NCBI RefSeq assembly: GCF_936943645.1
Contig: NZ_CAKZJO010000025.1
Coordinates: 1 to 42,500 of the forward strand
Length of the DNA: 42,500 bases
Reading direction: 5' to 3'
DNA from: an uncultured Bradyrhizobium sp.
Lineage (GTDB): Bacteria; Pseudomonadota; Alphaproteobacteria; Rhizobiales; Xanthobacteraceae
The notes under the pieces are model-generated. The model was not told the DNA's origin, did no database searches, and was given only the letters and a program-made list of their open reading frames with translations. Both the position numbers and the translations under genes were made by a program. The first letter of the stretch is position 1. The number at the start of each line of letters is the position of its first letter. Below are positions 16,711-25,207 of the stretch, piece by piece.

Positions 16711-17589
16711 TTATACGCTGCCGCCGGCAATGTCGCGCCGGTTGAAGAAGCGAACGTCGATATTGCGGCCCTCCGGCGGCGGCGAGGCGAGACGGGAGCG
16801 GAAGAAGGCGCGCTCGCCGGGCCGCAGCACGGTCTGCTCCAGCACCGAGTTCCAGGCGTAGATCTCCGCGCCTTGCGCGTCGCGCACGGCGAAACGCAGC
16901 CGCGGGATGTCGAGCGGCTTCTTGCCTTCGCCGACGATCACGCCCTCGATCACCAGCACCTGCTTACCGTCGACGGTCTCGCTGGACAGCTTGACGTCCT
17001 TGAAGGCGAGGCCCCGCAGGTTCACCTCAAGCCCGACCATCTTGTAGAACGCCGCCGTCTGCGGCAGCAGCCGCACCATGTCGCCGCGCCAGATCACCAG
17101 CGCCAGCACCAGCGCGCCCATGGCGGCGCAGGCGGTCGGCAGGCCGAAATAGGACTTTTTGGGGGGCGTAGCGGCGACCGGCCGGCTGACCCGTGCGCCG
17201 CGACGGCTGAACAGGCCGCGGAACCAGGACTGGTGCTGGGCGCCGACGACCTCCTCCTCGGCCGCCCGGGCCGCTGCTGACCATTCGTCCTCGGTCTCCT
17301 TGGCCTCTTCATCGGGCCAGTCGCTGGCGATCGAGGGGCTGTCGACGACGGGCGCATCAGTGGCGCTCTCATCCTTGGCATAGGAGTTCCACTGCTCGGC
17401 GAGATCGGACTGGTCGTCGGCCTGGCTGGCGGCCGCCATGGCCGGGACGGACGCCTCCTCGATGGCATCCTCGGCATGGGCGATCCAGGTTTCCTTGCAA
17501 CGGGAACAGCGGACCGCCCGCCCGTTCGCCCCAAGGCTCGCAAGCTTGATGGCGTAGGATGTCATACAATGGGGGCAGACGATATGCAT
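16711..17589 (-). CDS. MJ0042-type zinc-ribbon protein with one membrane helix
   Basis: A 292-residue protein with an N-terminal zinc ribbon: CPHC at residues 4-7 and CSRC about 26 residues later, in the form MHIVCPHCMTSYAIK...RAVRCSRCKETW. This is the MJ0042 zinc-finger family common at the N-terminus of proteobacterial membrane proteins. An acidic linker follows, then one transmembrane helix (LPTACAAMGALVLALVIW), then a DUF3426-like domain with VNLRGLAFKDVKLSSETVDGKQVLVIEGVIVGEG. The start at 17589 is chosen because the zinc finger begins there. It is divergent from ftsE, about 200 bp away. Function is unknown; in many alphaproteobacteria the family neighbours ftsE, so a link to cell division is inferred. 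Confidence 0.82.
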   Translation of the reverse strand: MHIVCPHCMTSYAIKLASLGANGRAVRCSRCKETWIAHAEDAIEEASVPAMAAASQADDQSDLAEQWNSYAKDESATDAPVVDSPSIASDWPDEEAKETEDEWSAAARAAEEEVVGAQHQSWFRGLFSRRGARVSRPVAATPPKKSYFGLPTACAAMGALVLALVIWRGDMVRLLPQTAAFYKMVGLEVNLRGLAFKDVKLSSETVDGKQVLVIEGVIVGEGKKPLDIPRLRFAVRDAQGAEIYAWNSVLEQTVLRPGERAFFRSRLASPPPEGRNIDVRFFNRRDIAGGSV

Positions 17590-17792
17590 GGACGAGCCTT
17601 GATGCATGAACCGGGACTTGAACGAGGTCTTGACCATGACCCGCCGGGAAGGACGGGACGGCCAGGATGCTGCCAAATATGCTACAGGCCGACCGTTAAC
17701 GAACCGGAAACCATAACGGCGGCAAAACCCGTTGATCGCGCATGGCGGAGCGCAAGCGTGCGACCCGCGCCCCCTCTCGAACGGAGCTGAAC

Positions 17793-18452
17793 TTGGTTCG
17801 GTTCGAAAATGTCGGATTGCGTTACGGTCTGGGGCCGGAGATCCTGCGCGACCTCAGCTTCCAGATCCCGGCGCATTCGTTCCAGTTCCTCACCGGCCCG
17901 TCGGGTGCCGGAAAAACCTCGCTGCTGCGCCTGTTGTTCCTGTCGCACCGGCCGACGCGGGGCCTCGTCAATCTGTTCGGCCACGACATCTCGCAACTCG
18001 GCAAGGACGAGATCGCCGATTTGCGCAAGCGCATCGGCATCGTGCTCCAGGACTTCCGCCTGCTCGACCATATGACGACCTATGAGAACGTCGCGCTGCC
18101 GTTCCGCGTCATGGGGCGCAGCGAGTCGAGCTATCGCAAGGAGGTGATCGATCTGCTGCGCTGGGTCGGGCTTGGCGAGCGCATGGACGCGCTGCCGCCG
18201 ATCCTGTCGGGCGGCGAGAAGCAGCGCGCCGCGATCGCGCGCGCCGTGATCTCGCGGCCGCAACTGCTGCTCGCGGACGAGCCGACCGGCAGCGTCGATC
18301 CGACGCTCGGACGCCGCCTGCTGCGGCTCTTCATCGAGCTCAACAAATCCGGCACCGCCGTCATCATCGCGACCCACGACATCGGCCTGATGGACCAGTA
18401 CGAGGCACGGCGGCTGGTGCTGCACCAGGGACGGCTGCACGTCTATGAATAG
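17793..18452 (+). CDS. ftsE: Cell division ATP-binding protein FtsE
   Basis: A 219-residue ABC ATPase that pairs with FtsX. Walker A is GPSGAGKTS, Q-loop IVLQDFRLLDHMTTYENVALPF, signature LSGGEKQRAAIARA, Walker B LLLADEPTG, with H-loop ATHD. FtsEX sits at the divisome and drives periplasmic peptidoglycan hydrolases through conformational coupling rather than transport. The TTG at 17793 is chosen: GGAGC lies a few bases upstream and FtsE proteins begin directly with VRFENVGLRYG. An ATG at 17742 would add 17 basic residues and has no good ribosome-binding site. It overlaps ftsX by 8 bp. Confidence 0.94.
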   Translation: MVRFENVGLRYGLGPEILRDLSFQIPAHSFQFLTGPSGAGKTSLLRLLFLSHRPTRGLVNLFGHDISQLGKDEIADLRKRIGIVLQDFRLLDHMTTYENVALPFRVMGRSESSYRKEVIDLLRWVGLGERMDALPPILSGGEKQRAAIARAVISRPQLLLADEPTGSVDPTLGRRLLRLFIELNKSGTAVIIATHDIGLMDQYEARRLVLHQGRLHVYE

Positions 18453-19413
18453 GACCGACGAGCGCGGCGTGCTGGTCGATCTCGGACAAGAGCGTCCGCA
18501 GCTTCCGGCCAAGGCGCGCAACATGTCGCCGATCGTGCCGCGCGCATCGATCCACGGCCGCGCGCTGGTCGCCGTCGTCGCCATCATGACCTTCCTGGCG
18601 TCGATGACCACCGGCACGGTGCTCCTGGTCAGTGCCTCGGCCGCGGAATGGCAGTCGGACGTCGCGAGCGAAATCACCATTCAGGTCCGCCCGCAAACGG
18701 GGCGCGATCTCGACCGCGATACCGCGGCCGTGACCGAGGCGATGCGCGCCCAGGCCGGAATCGTCGAGGTCAAGCCGTTCAGCAGGGAGGAGAGCGGCAA
18801 GCTGCTCGAGCCCTGGCTCGGCACCGGCCTGTCGATGGACGATCTGCCGGTGCCGCGCATGATCATCGCGCGCGTGCAGCCCGGCACGCCGCTCGATCTC
18901 GTCGCCTTGCGCGCACGGGTGACCGAGGTCGCACCAAGCGCCAGCGTCGATGATCACCGCGCCTGGATCGAGCGGATGCGCTCGATGACCAGCGCCACCG
19001 TGCTTGCCGGCCTCGGCATCCTTGCGCTCGTCATCGTCGCCACCATCATCTCGGTGTCGTTCGCGACCCGCGGCGCCATGGCGGCGAACCGTCCGATCGT
19101 GGAGGTGCTGCATTTCGTCGGTGCCGGCGACCGCTACATCGCCAATCACTTCCTGCGGCATTTCCTTCGGCTGGGCCTGGAGGGCGGCGTGATCGGCGGC
19201 GGCGTCGCCATGCTGGTGTTCGGCTTCTCCGAGTCGATCGCCGGCTGGTTCTCCGGCACCCCCGTCGGAGACCAGTTCGCCGCGCTGCTCGGCACCTTCT
19301 CACTGCGGCCATCCGGCTACATCGTGCTTGCGGTCCAGGCCGTGCTGATCGGCGCGATCACCGCAGTGGCCTCGCGCCAGACGCTGTTTGCGACGTTGAA
19401 TGACGTCGACTAG
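18445..19413 (+). CDS. ftsX: Cell division protein FtsX
   Basis: A 322-residue FtsX, the membrane partner of FtsE. A cytoplasmic N-terminus is followed by a first helix (ALVAVVAIMTFLASMTTGTVLL), a periplasmic domain of about 120 residues with the family pattern TIQVRPQTGRDLDRD and IVEVKPFSREES, and three more helices near residues 185-205 (ATVLAGLGILALVIVATIISV), 245-265 (LEGGVIGGGVAMLVFGF) and the C-terminus (YIVLAVQAVLIGAITAVAS). The conserved cytoplasmic stretch VEVLHFVGAGDRYIANHFLRHF precedes helix 3. The start overlaps ftsE by 8 bp (ATGAATAG), so the two are co-translated. Confidence 0.93.
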   Translation: MNRTDERGVLVDLGQERPQLPAKARNMSPIVPRASIHGRALVAVVAIMTFLASMTTGTVLLVSASAAEWQSDVASEITIQVRPQTGRDLDRDTAAVTEAMRAQAGIVEVKPFSREESGKLLEPWLGTGLSMDDLPVPRMIIARVQPGTPLDLVALRARVTEVAPSASVDDHRAWIERMRSMTSATVLAGLGILALVIVATIISVSFATRGAMAANRPIVEVLHFVGAGDRYIANHFLRHFLRLGLEGGVIGGGVAMLVFGFSESIAGWFSGTPVGDQFAALLGTFSLRPSGYIVLAVQAVLIGAITAVASRQTLFATLNDVD

Positions 19414-19485
19414 GCCTGATAAACCGGACTCCACTTCGCCTCAAAACGTCATAAAATCGCTTAGGGAAGGGATGACCGACATCAC

Positions 19486-20190
19486 ATGACCTCGCCGACC
19501 GACGATCGATCGCCGAAACTGCCGCGCGGCTGGCTGCGCGCGACAATCGTGTCGACGATTGCGCTCGCCTTCGTCGGCGCTGCGGCGGGCTTCGTCGCGT
19601 TCCTGTCGCAATTGCGCGGCGCGGAGATCGCGCCAGGCCGCAAGGCCGACGGCATCGTGGTGCTGACCGGCGGCTCCTCGCGCGTGTCGGACGCGATGGA
19701 GCTGCTTGCGGCCGGCTACGGCAAACGGCTGTTGATTTCCGGGGTGCATCCGACGTCGACGGCGAACGACATCTCCCGGACGTTGCCGGAGAACCAGTCC
19801 TTCATGACCTGTTGCGTCGATCTCGATCGCACCGCGCTCTCGACCCGCGGCAACGCGGCGGAGGCGCGGCGCTGGGCCGAGGGCCGCCGGTTCAAGTCGC
19901 TGATCGTGGTCACCTCGAATTACCACATGCCGCGCGCGCTGGTGGAATTCTCGCATGCGATGCCGCAGACGACGCTGATCCCGTTCGCGGTGGTCGGCGA
20001 CAAATGGCGCGAGGAGCCGTGGTGGACCTCGGCCTCCACCCTGCGGCTCCTGTTGTCGGAATATGTCAAGTACATCGCGGCCGAGCTCAGGGTGCGACTG
20101 GAGGATTTCGGGATTGACCTTTCGCCCGAGATGTCGGAGCAGCCTGCAGGTCAGCAGCCGAGGCGGCCCGCCACCGCCCAGGCCAACTAA
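19486..20190 (+). CDS. YdcF family (DUF218) membrane protein
   Basis: A 234-residue protein with one N-terminal helix (ATIVSTIALAFVGAAAGFVAFL) and a DUF218/YdcF-SanA-ElyC domain: ADGIVVLTGGSSRVSDAMELL, GYGKRLLISG, STRGNAAEARRW and VTSNYHMPRALVEF. Members of this family affect envelope and peptidoglycan or enterobacterial common antigen metabolism, and the domain has an S-adenosylmethionine or nucleotide-type fold; the reaction here is unknown. It lies 72 bp downstream of ftsX and 35 bp before plsC, so ftsEX-ydcF-plsC probably form one envelope operon. An in-frame ATG close upstream is excluded by an intervening stop. Confidence 0.85.
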   Translation: MTSPTDDRSPKLPRGWLRATIVSTIALAFVGAAAGFVAFLSQLRGAEIAPGRKADGIVVLTGGSSRVSDAMELLAAGYGKRLLISGVHPTSTANDISRTLPENQSFMTCCVDLDRTALSTRGNAAEARRWAEGRRFKSLIVVTSNYHMPRALVEFSHAMPQTTLIPFAVVGDKWREEPWWTSASTLRLLLSEYVKYIAAELRVRLEDFGIDLSPEMSEQPAGQQPRRPATAQAN

Positions 20191-20225
20191 CAGGCCAATT
20201 GATCGGCAAACCAATCGGATCGTCG

Positions 20226-20999
20226 ATGTTCCCAGTTTTCCTGCGCTCGCTCGTGTTCAACGTGCTGTTCTACGCCGTGCTGGTGGGCCTCGCGATCGTG
20301 GCGCTGCCGACCTTCGCATTGCCGCCGCGCGCGATGCTGACGGTCGCGGAATGGTGGGCCAAGGCGACGCTGGTCCTGATGCGCGTGGTCTGCAACATCA
20401 AGGTGGAATTCCGCGGCGTCGAGAACATCCCGACCGGACCATTGGTGATTGTCGCAAAACACCAGTCGTTCTGGGAGACGTTCGTGCTGCCGGGCTTCTT
20501 CAACCGCCCGATATTCATCCTCAAGCGCCAGCTGATGCAGATCCCGGTGTTCGGTCAGTTCCTGGTCAAGACCGGGATGATCGCGATCGATCGCAATGCC
20601 GGCGTGAAGGCTTTGCTCGACATGACGCGGCGGGCGCGCGAGGCGGTCCGCAGCGGCAAGCAGCTCGTCATCTTCCCGGAAGGCACGCGCCGCGCGCCGG
20701 GCGCTCCGCCCGACTACAAGACCGGCTTTGCGCAGATCTATTCGTCCTGTGGCGTGCCTTGCCTGCCGATTGCGCTCAACTCCGGCCTGTTCTGGCCGCG
20801 CCGCACCTTCATGCGTTATCCCGGCACGCTGGTGGTCGAGTTCCTCCCGCCGTTGCCGCCGGGCCTGCCGAAGGACGAGTTTCTCTCCCGCGTGCAGACG
20901 GCGATCGAAGAGGCGACCGGCCGTCTCGTCGAAGCCGGCCGCAAGGAGCAGGAGCAGTTGATCGGCTCGGCGCCCAGCTATGCCCCGACGGGCGGTTAG
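20226..20999 (+). CDS. plsC: 1-acyl-sn-glycerol-3-phosphate acyltransferase
   Basis: A 257-residue PlsC, which acylates lysophosphatidic acid to phosphatidic acid at the inner membrane. An N-terminal hydrophobic helix (FNVLFYAVLVGLAIVALP) precedes the acyltransferase motifs: HX4E in KHQSFWETFVLPG in place of the classic HX4D, and FPEGTRRAPG. Further motifs are GMIAIDRNAG and the late VPCLPIALNSGLFW. Start is uncertain: ATG 20226 is used here, while TTG 20199 with AGG upstream would add nine residues. The last four bases overlap the end of the convergent cyclotransferase gene. Confidence 0.9.
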   Translation: MFPVFLRSLVFNVLFYAVLVGLAIVALPTFALPPRAMLTVAEWWAKATLVLMRVVCNIKVEFRGVENIPTGPLVIVAKHQSFWETFVLPGFFNRPIFILKRQLMQIPVFGQFLVKTGMIAIDRNAGVKALLDMTRRAREAVRSGKQLVIFPEGTRRAPGAPPDYKTGFAQIYSSCGVPCLPIALNSGLFWPRRTFMRYPGTLVVEFLPPLPPGLPKDEFLSRVQTAIEEATGRLVEAGRKEQEQLIGSAPSYAPTGG

Positions 21000-21607
21000 C
21001 GGTTTTCGCGGTCTTCGACGGGCGGCGGCGCGTGCAGGGAATGCCCATCACTATGCAGCATGGTCGCAAGCTGATGCAACTGCGTGTCGCGAAAGCCTTC
21101 GGCTTCGATTGCCTTCACCGTCGCGGTGACGTAGTCGCGGTTGGCGCCCGACTGGCCGTGGCCCTGGACGACATGGCGGTGCTGCTCGGCGAGCGAGAGC
21201 CGGCCGGCATATTGCACATGGCCGCGGTCGACGACATAGGCGAGCGCGGAGACGCGCGCCCGCGCATCGTTCTCCAGCCAGACCGAGCGCATCACCTCGC
21301 GATAGACCGAGGTGACCTGCTCGCGCGCGCGCAGGTACGCGACGACGTCTGCGCGGTTCTTCTCGGCAACGCGGAAGGCGATGCCCCGGCAGGCGCCGCC
21401 GCGGTCGAGCCCAAGCACCAGGCCCGGCTTTTCCGGCGTGCCGCGATGCACGAAGGAATAGACGCAGAGTGCGCGGTGCTCGCCGACCAGCCGCGCCGGG
21501 ACGCGCTCCTCGAACGCGAAACCCGGCCGCCACATCAGCGAGCCGTAGCCGAACACCCAGAGGTCGCCCTTGGCGGTGGTGACGGAGGGAAGGGTAATTT
21601 CCGACAT
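20996..21607 (-). CDS. Gamma-glutamylcyclotransferase (ChaC-like)
   Basis: A 203-residue ChaC-type protein. The signature VFGYGSLMWRPGF is at the N-terminus, followed by HRGTPEKPGLVLGLDRGGACRGIAFRV and the catalytic-Glu region YLRAREQ. Proteins of this type cleave glutathione to 5-oxoproline and cysteinylglycine. The C-terminal region (GRLSLAEQHRHVVQGHGQSGANRDYVTATV) matches the ChaC family rather than the small GGCT fold. The start at 21607 (MSEITLPSV) is chosen by homology; a start at 21706 would add 33 residues. The gene converges on plsC and is divergent from the DUF2125 gene. Confidence 0.9.
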   Translation of the reverse strand: MSEITLPSVTTAKGDLWVFGYGSLMWRPGFAFEERVPARLVGEHRALCVYSFVHRGTPEKPGLVLGLDRGGACRGIAFRVAEKNRADVVAYLRAREQVTSVYREVMRSVWLENDARARVSALAYVVDRGHVQYAGRLSLAEQHRHVVQGHGQSGANRDYVTATVKAIEAEGFRDTQLHQLATMLHSDGHSLHAPPPVEDRENR

Positions 21608-21717
21608 TTCGGGCACGGCTACCAGAATGGGGGCCTCAAGCGAAGCGAATTCTCCGCCTTTCGTCGCAGGCCCGGCTCGCTTACATTTGCCAAAATCTGG
21701 GGTCAAAGGGTCACCGC

Positions 21718-22902
21718 ATGTCCAATATGACCGTTGCCGCAGGCCGTCGCTCCCGTTGGGGCCTTTTCATCGCACCCGTTTTCGTTCTGGTCCTCGCCAT
21801 CGCGTGGAGCTGCTTCTGGTTCTATGCGGCCTCGCAGGCCGAAGTGGCCGCAGACGCCTGGCGGGCGCAGGAGGCCAAGTCCGGCCGCATCTATGATTGC
21901 GCCAAGCGCTCGATTGCCGGCTTCCCGTTCCGCTTCGAAGTCCAGTGCTCCGGCGCTAGCGTCGCCCTGGTCTCGCAGAATGCGAGCAAGACGCCATTCA
22001 CGGCCAAGCTCGACAACATCCTGGTCGTTGCCCAGGTGTACGATCCCAAGCTCGTCATCGCGGAATTCTCCGCACCCGCGACGCTGATCGACGGCGTCAC
22101 GCAAAACACCTTCGTGGTGAACTGGAGCAAGGGCCGCAGCAGCGTGGTTGGCCTGCCGGCCGTGCCGGACCGCGCCTCCATCGTGTTCGACGATCCCGCC
22201 ATCAACAGGCTCGACGGCAGCATGCAGGTGCCGCTCGCGCGGGCCAAGCAGATCGAGCTGCACGGTCGTCTCGCGGAGGGATCGTCGGCCGATCATCCCG
22301 TGATCGAAACCGTTGCCCACGTCGCTCAGGGCAGCATCCAGGGCGTTCATCCCTTACTCGCCGAGCCGTTCGAGGCCGATACGCGCGCCAAGATCACCGG
22401 CCTGTCGGATCTCACGCCAAAACCCTGGCCGCAGCGCTTCCGCGAAATCCAGGCCGCTGGCGGTCATATCGAGATCGTGCAGTCGCGGATCCAGCAAGGC
22501 GAGATGATCGCGGTTGCGGCCGGCACGCTCGGCCTCTCCGCCAACGGCCGCCTCGACGGCGAGTTGCAGATGACGGTGACGGGCCTCGAGCGCGTGATCC
22601 CGGCGCTCGGCATCGAGAAGATGCTGGAGGAGGGCGTGCCGCAGGCAACGCTCGATCGCGTCGCCCCCGGCGTGAAGTCGCAGGACCTCACCAATCTGTT
22701 CGGTGCGCTCGACCGCGCCGTGCCCGGCCTCGGCAAGGTCATCAAGCAGAACGCCAATGCCGGGCTTGCCGCCGGCATCAACTCGATCGGCACCGAGAGC
22801 ACGCTGGAAGGCAAGAAGGCGCGCAGCTTCCCGCTGAAGTTCGTCGACGGCGCCGTGCTGCTCGGCCCGGTCAAGGTCGGCCAGATCCCGCCGCTGTACT
22901 GA
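21718..22902 (+). CDS. DUF2125 domain-containing membrane-anchored protein
   Basis: A 394-residue alphaproteobacterial protein of the DUF2125 family. It has an N-terminal membrane helix (LFIAPVFVLVLAIAWSCFWFYAA) and a large exported domain beginning with AEVAADAWRAQEAKSGRIYDCAKRSIAGFPFRFEVQCSGA, which includes the family pattern 'GFPFRFE' and a pair of Cys residues that could form a disulfide. Beta-rich repeats follow, and it ends PVKVGQIPPLY. Function is unknown. The ATG has AAAGGGT upstream. It is divergent from the cyclotransferase gene and is followed by palindromic repeat 5. Confidence 0.85.
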   Translation: MSNMTVAAGRRSRWGLFIAPVFVLVLAIAWSCFWFYAASQAEVAADAWRAQEAKSGRIYDCAKRSIAGFPFRFEVQCSGASVALVSQNASKTPFTAKLDNILVVAQVYDPKLVIAEFSAPATLIDGVTQNTFVVNWSKGRSSVVGLPAVPDRASIVFDDPAINRLDGSMQVPLARAKQIELHGRLAEGSSADHPVIETVAHVAQGSIQGVHPLLAEPFEADTRAKITGLSDLTPKPWPQRFREIQAAGGHIEIVQSRIQQGEMIAVAAGTLGLSANGRLDGELQMTVTGLERVIPALGIEKMLEEGVPQATLDRVAPGVKSQDLTNLFGALDRAVPGLGKVIKQNANAGLAAGINSIGTESTLEGKKARSFPLKFVDGAVLLGPVKVGQIPPLY

Positions 22903-22914
22903 TGGAAGTGCCGT

Positions 22915-23001
22915 AGCCCGGATGGAGCGAAGTGCAATCCGGGACGGCGTTCGTTGTAACTAAGATCGAACTCCCGGATTACGCTGCGATCCATCCGGGC
23001 T
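22915..23001. repeat. Palindromic intergenic repeat 5 (GTAGCCCGGATGGAGCG type)
   Basis: Outer arms AGCCCGGATGGA (22915-22926) and its perfect complement (22990-23001); inner arms AATCCGGGA (22936-22944) and TCCCGGATT (22972-22980). This GTAGCCCGGATGGAGCG form is a common dispersed palindrome in many proteobacteria. Confidence 0.85.
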
Positions 23002-23130
23002 CCACGCCTCGTCGTCACGACCCCTTCCCCGGATCGTGATGGCCCAGGCGGGAATGCGTCTCCGCGAGCGCCGCTCTCTCTCCATGTCGGCCGCACGATG
23101 ATGCGTGCCGCCCAGGCAGGAGAGACCACC

Positions 23131-23358
23131 ATGACCAAGTCCAAGCTGTTCGTTGCCGCCGTCGCCATCTCGGTTGCGTCCGCGACGCCGGCGCTTGCGC
23201 AGTGGCAGTGGCAAATGCAGGAGCCGGCTGCCTACGCCTCGATGTATCCGAATGGCGATCGCAGCCTCGCAAGTCCCTCGACGCGGGACACGATGGCGTT
23301 CGTTCCCTCACCGAAATCACCGCGTCCCACGGTGATGCGCGCGACCAAGGGCAAATAA
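23131..23358 (+). CDS. Small secreted hypothetical protein
   Basis: A 75-residue protein with a clear Sec signal peptide (TKSKLFVAAVAISVASATPALAQ, cleavage near ALA-Q) leaving a mature part of about 50 residues. The mature part is Trp/Gln-rich at its start (WQWQMQEPAAYASMYPNGDR) and basic at its end (PTVMRATKGK). I recognise no family. The ATG is preceded by AGGAGAG, so the start is well supported. Two base pairs of extra upstream reading (ATG at 23098) are less likely. Confidence 0.7.
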   Translation: MTKSKLFVAAVAISVASATPALAQWQWQMQEPAAYASMYPNGDRSLASPSTRDTMAFVPSPKSPRPTVMRATKGK

Positions 23359-23392
23359 CCGCCGTCCATCGCTTGCCCGTCGCGTGAGCGGA

Positions 23393-23413
23393 CCCGGCCA
23401 TGCCCCGGCCGGG
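23393..23413 (+). terminator. Possible terminator hairpin after the small secreted gene
   Basis: A 7-bp GC stem CCCGGCC (23393-23399) and GGCCGGG (23407-23413) with a seven-base loop, 35 bp after the stop codon. There is no T tract, so termination is only possible, not shown. Confidence 0.3.
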
Positions 23414-23623
23414 CCCAATGCGCACAATCCCGGACGATAGCGACGCGATCGGCCAGGCCGCGCAAATATTCCGAACGAGATCGTCAGGAAAACGTGATGC
23501 AGAAGATGCGCTTCGCCGCGAATAACCGCAGCGGGCTTTCAATCATCCCACACCAGGGAAGCACGCAGCTGCCGGAAACGGCACGCGGAAACCAACCTGC
23601 TTCCCAACAGGAGGGAGGTTCAA

Positions 23624-25189
23624 GTGCGGATCATCACATGCGGACTGATGCTGGGCATCGTCGCTGCCTGTTCGGGCGCGGCGCGTGCCGACGACAATGT
23701 CGCAACCGAAATCCAGTCGCTGAAAGCCAAGCTGAAAGAACTGCAGCAGCGGGTGGACCGGGAGGCGCGCAAGACGCGCCAGGTTGAAGCGCAGGCGAAG
23801 GGAGCTCCGATGCCCGCGACCTACAGGGCGCTCGCCGAACCATGTGCGGCCGGCAAGGTCTGCTACAAGGGCATTACGCTGACATTCGGCGGCTGGGTCG
23901 ATCTCACCGGCATCTACCGCTCGCGCAATCTCGCCTCCGACACCGGCTCGGTCTACAACTTCATCCCTTATCAGCAGAGCCGCAACTTCAACATTCCGGA
24001 AACGCGCTTCTCCGCGCGGCAGAGCCGGTTCTCGGTGCTCGCCGAGGGCAATGCCGGTGCGGACACGCATCTTGCCGGCTACGGCGAGATCGACTTCGAG
24101 GGCGCGGCGCAGACGGCGAGCTCGGTTGCAACCAACTCGTTCAACCCGCGCATGCGACAGCTCAGCCTCGAGGTCGATCGCAGCGATCTCGGGCTTCACT
24201 TTCTCGCCGGACAATCATGGTCGCTGAACGCGCCGAGCAAGTCGGGTATTGATCCGCGCGGCGTCGATGCGCCCGGCGTGATCGACTTCGAATCCGTTCC
24301 GGGATTTTTGGCGGCGCGCCAGCCGGGCTTGCGCGTCTGGCAGGACTTCGGACCCGAGTTCAAGCTGGCTGCATCGGTCGAGAACGCCCAGACCGCGATC
24401 TTCGGCGGTAACGTGCCGGCCGTCGGCACGCCCGCAGTCGGCCCGCAAGGCGTGCTCAATCCGAACCTCCAGGTCAATCTGACCGGGCCGGGCGGCAGTT
24501 TCTTCAACAGCCTCAACAATGTCAGCCTGAACCAGGTGCCTGACGTCACGGTGAAAGCGGCATGGGATCCGCGGCTCGGCCCTTACAAGCTGCATGTCGA
24601 GGCCTGGGCGCTCTATCGCCAGCTGTTCGATCGCTTCAACGATGCCAATCACACCTATGACACCGGGAGCTTTGGTGGCCACGTCTATGCCGAGCTGATT
24701 CCGAAGACGCTCGATCTGCAGCTCTATGGCTCGCACGGCGTGCTCGGACGCTTCACGGCAACCCCGTTCCCCGACGCCGCGGTGGCGCAGGACGGGACGC
24801 TGCTGCCGCTGACCATCACGGCGGCTACCGTCGGCCTGATCTGGCACGCGACGCCGAGCCTCGATGTCTACAGCTACGCGGGTCTGGAGAAGGCCAAGGC
24901 GAATTTCGCCAATGTCGGCACGGTGCCGTTCGGCTACGGCAATCCGCTCTACAACAACACCGGCTGCGGCATCGAGAATTCGCCTGCCGCGAGTTGCAAC
25001 GGTAACACCAGGGAGGTTCGTCAGATCACCGCCGGGATCTACGACACCATCTACCAGGGCAATTACGGCACGCTCAAAGCCGGCGTGCAGTATTCCTACA
25101 CGCAGCGGTTTGCATTCGCAGGTGTCGGCGGTGCGCCGAGGACGGATGACAACGTCGTTATGACGCAGATTCGCTATTATCCGTTTTGA
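23624..25189 (+). CDS. Outer-membrane porin-like protein with N-terminal coiled coil (DcaP-like)
   Basis: A 521-residue predicted outer-membrane beta-barrel. A signal peptide (MRIITCGLMLGIVAACSGAARA) is followed by a short coiled coil (EIQSLKAKLKELQQRVDREARK) and then long amphipathic strands with many aromatic residues, ending in the classic terminal Phe (RYYPF). The layout, coiled coil then LTFGGWVDLTGIYRSR, resembles DcaP-type porins, which are trimeric and import small organic acids. Substrate is unknown. GTG start with an exceptionally strong ribosome-binding site (AGGAGGGAGG), implying high expression. It is convergent with the aromatic amino-acid operon, only 18 bp away. Confidence 0.8.
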   Translation: MRIITCGLMLGIVAACSGAARADDNVATEIQSLKAKLKELQQRVDREARKTRQVEAQAKGAPMPATYRALAEPCAAGKVCYKGITLTFGGWVDLTGIYRSRNLASDTGSVYNFIPYQQSRNFNIPETRFSARQSRFSVLAEGNAGADTHLAGYGEIDFEGAAQTASSVATNSFNPRMRQLSLEVDRSDLGLHFLAGQSWSLNAPSKSGIDPRGVDAPGVIDFESVPGFLAARQPGLRVWQDFGPEFKLAASVENAQTAIFGGNVPAVGTPAVGPQGVLNPNLQVNLTGPGGSFFNSLNNVSLNQVPDVTVKAAWDPRLGPYKLHVEAWALYRQLFDRFNDANHTYDTGSFGGHVYAELIPKTLDLQLYGSHGVLGRFTATPFPDAAVAQDGTLLPLTITAATVGLIWHATPSLDVYSYAGLEKAKANFANVGTVPFGYGNPLYNNTGCGIENSPAASCNGNTREVRQITAGIYDTIYQGNYGTLKAGVQYSYTQRFAFAGVGGAPRTDDNVVMTQIRYYPF

Positions 25190-25207
25190 CGCGAACGGCC
25201 GTCGGCG

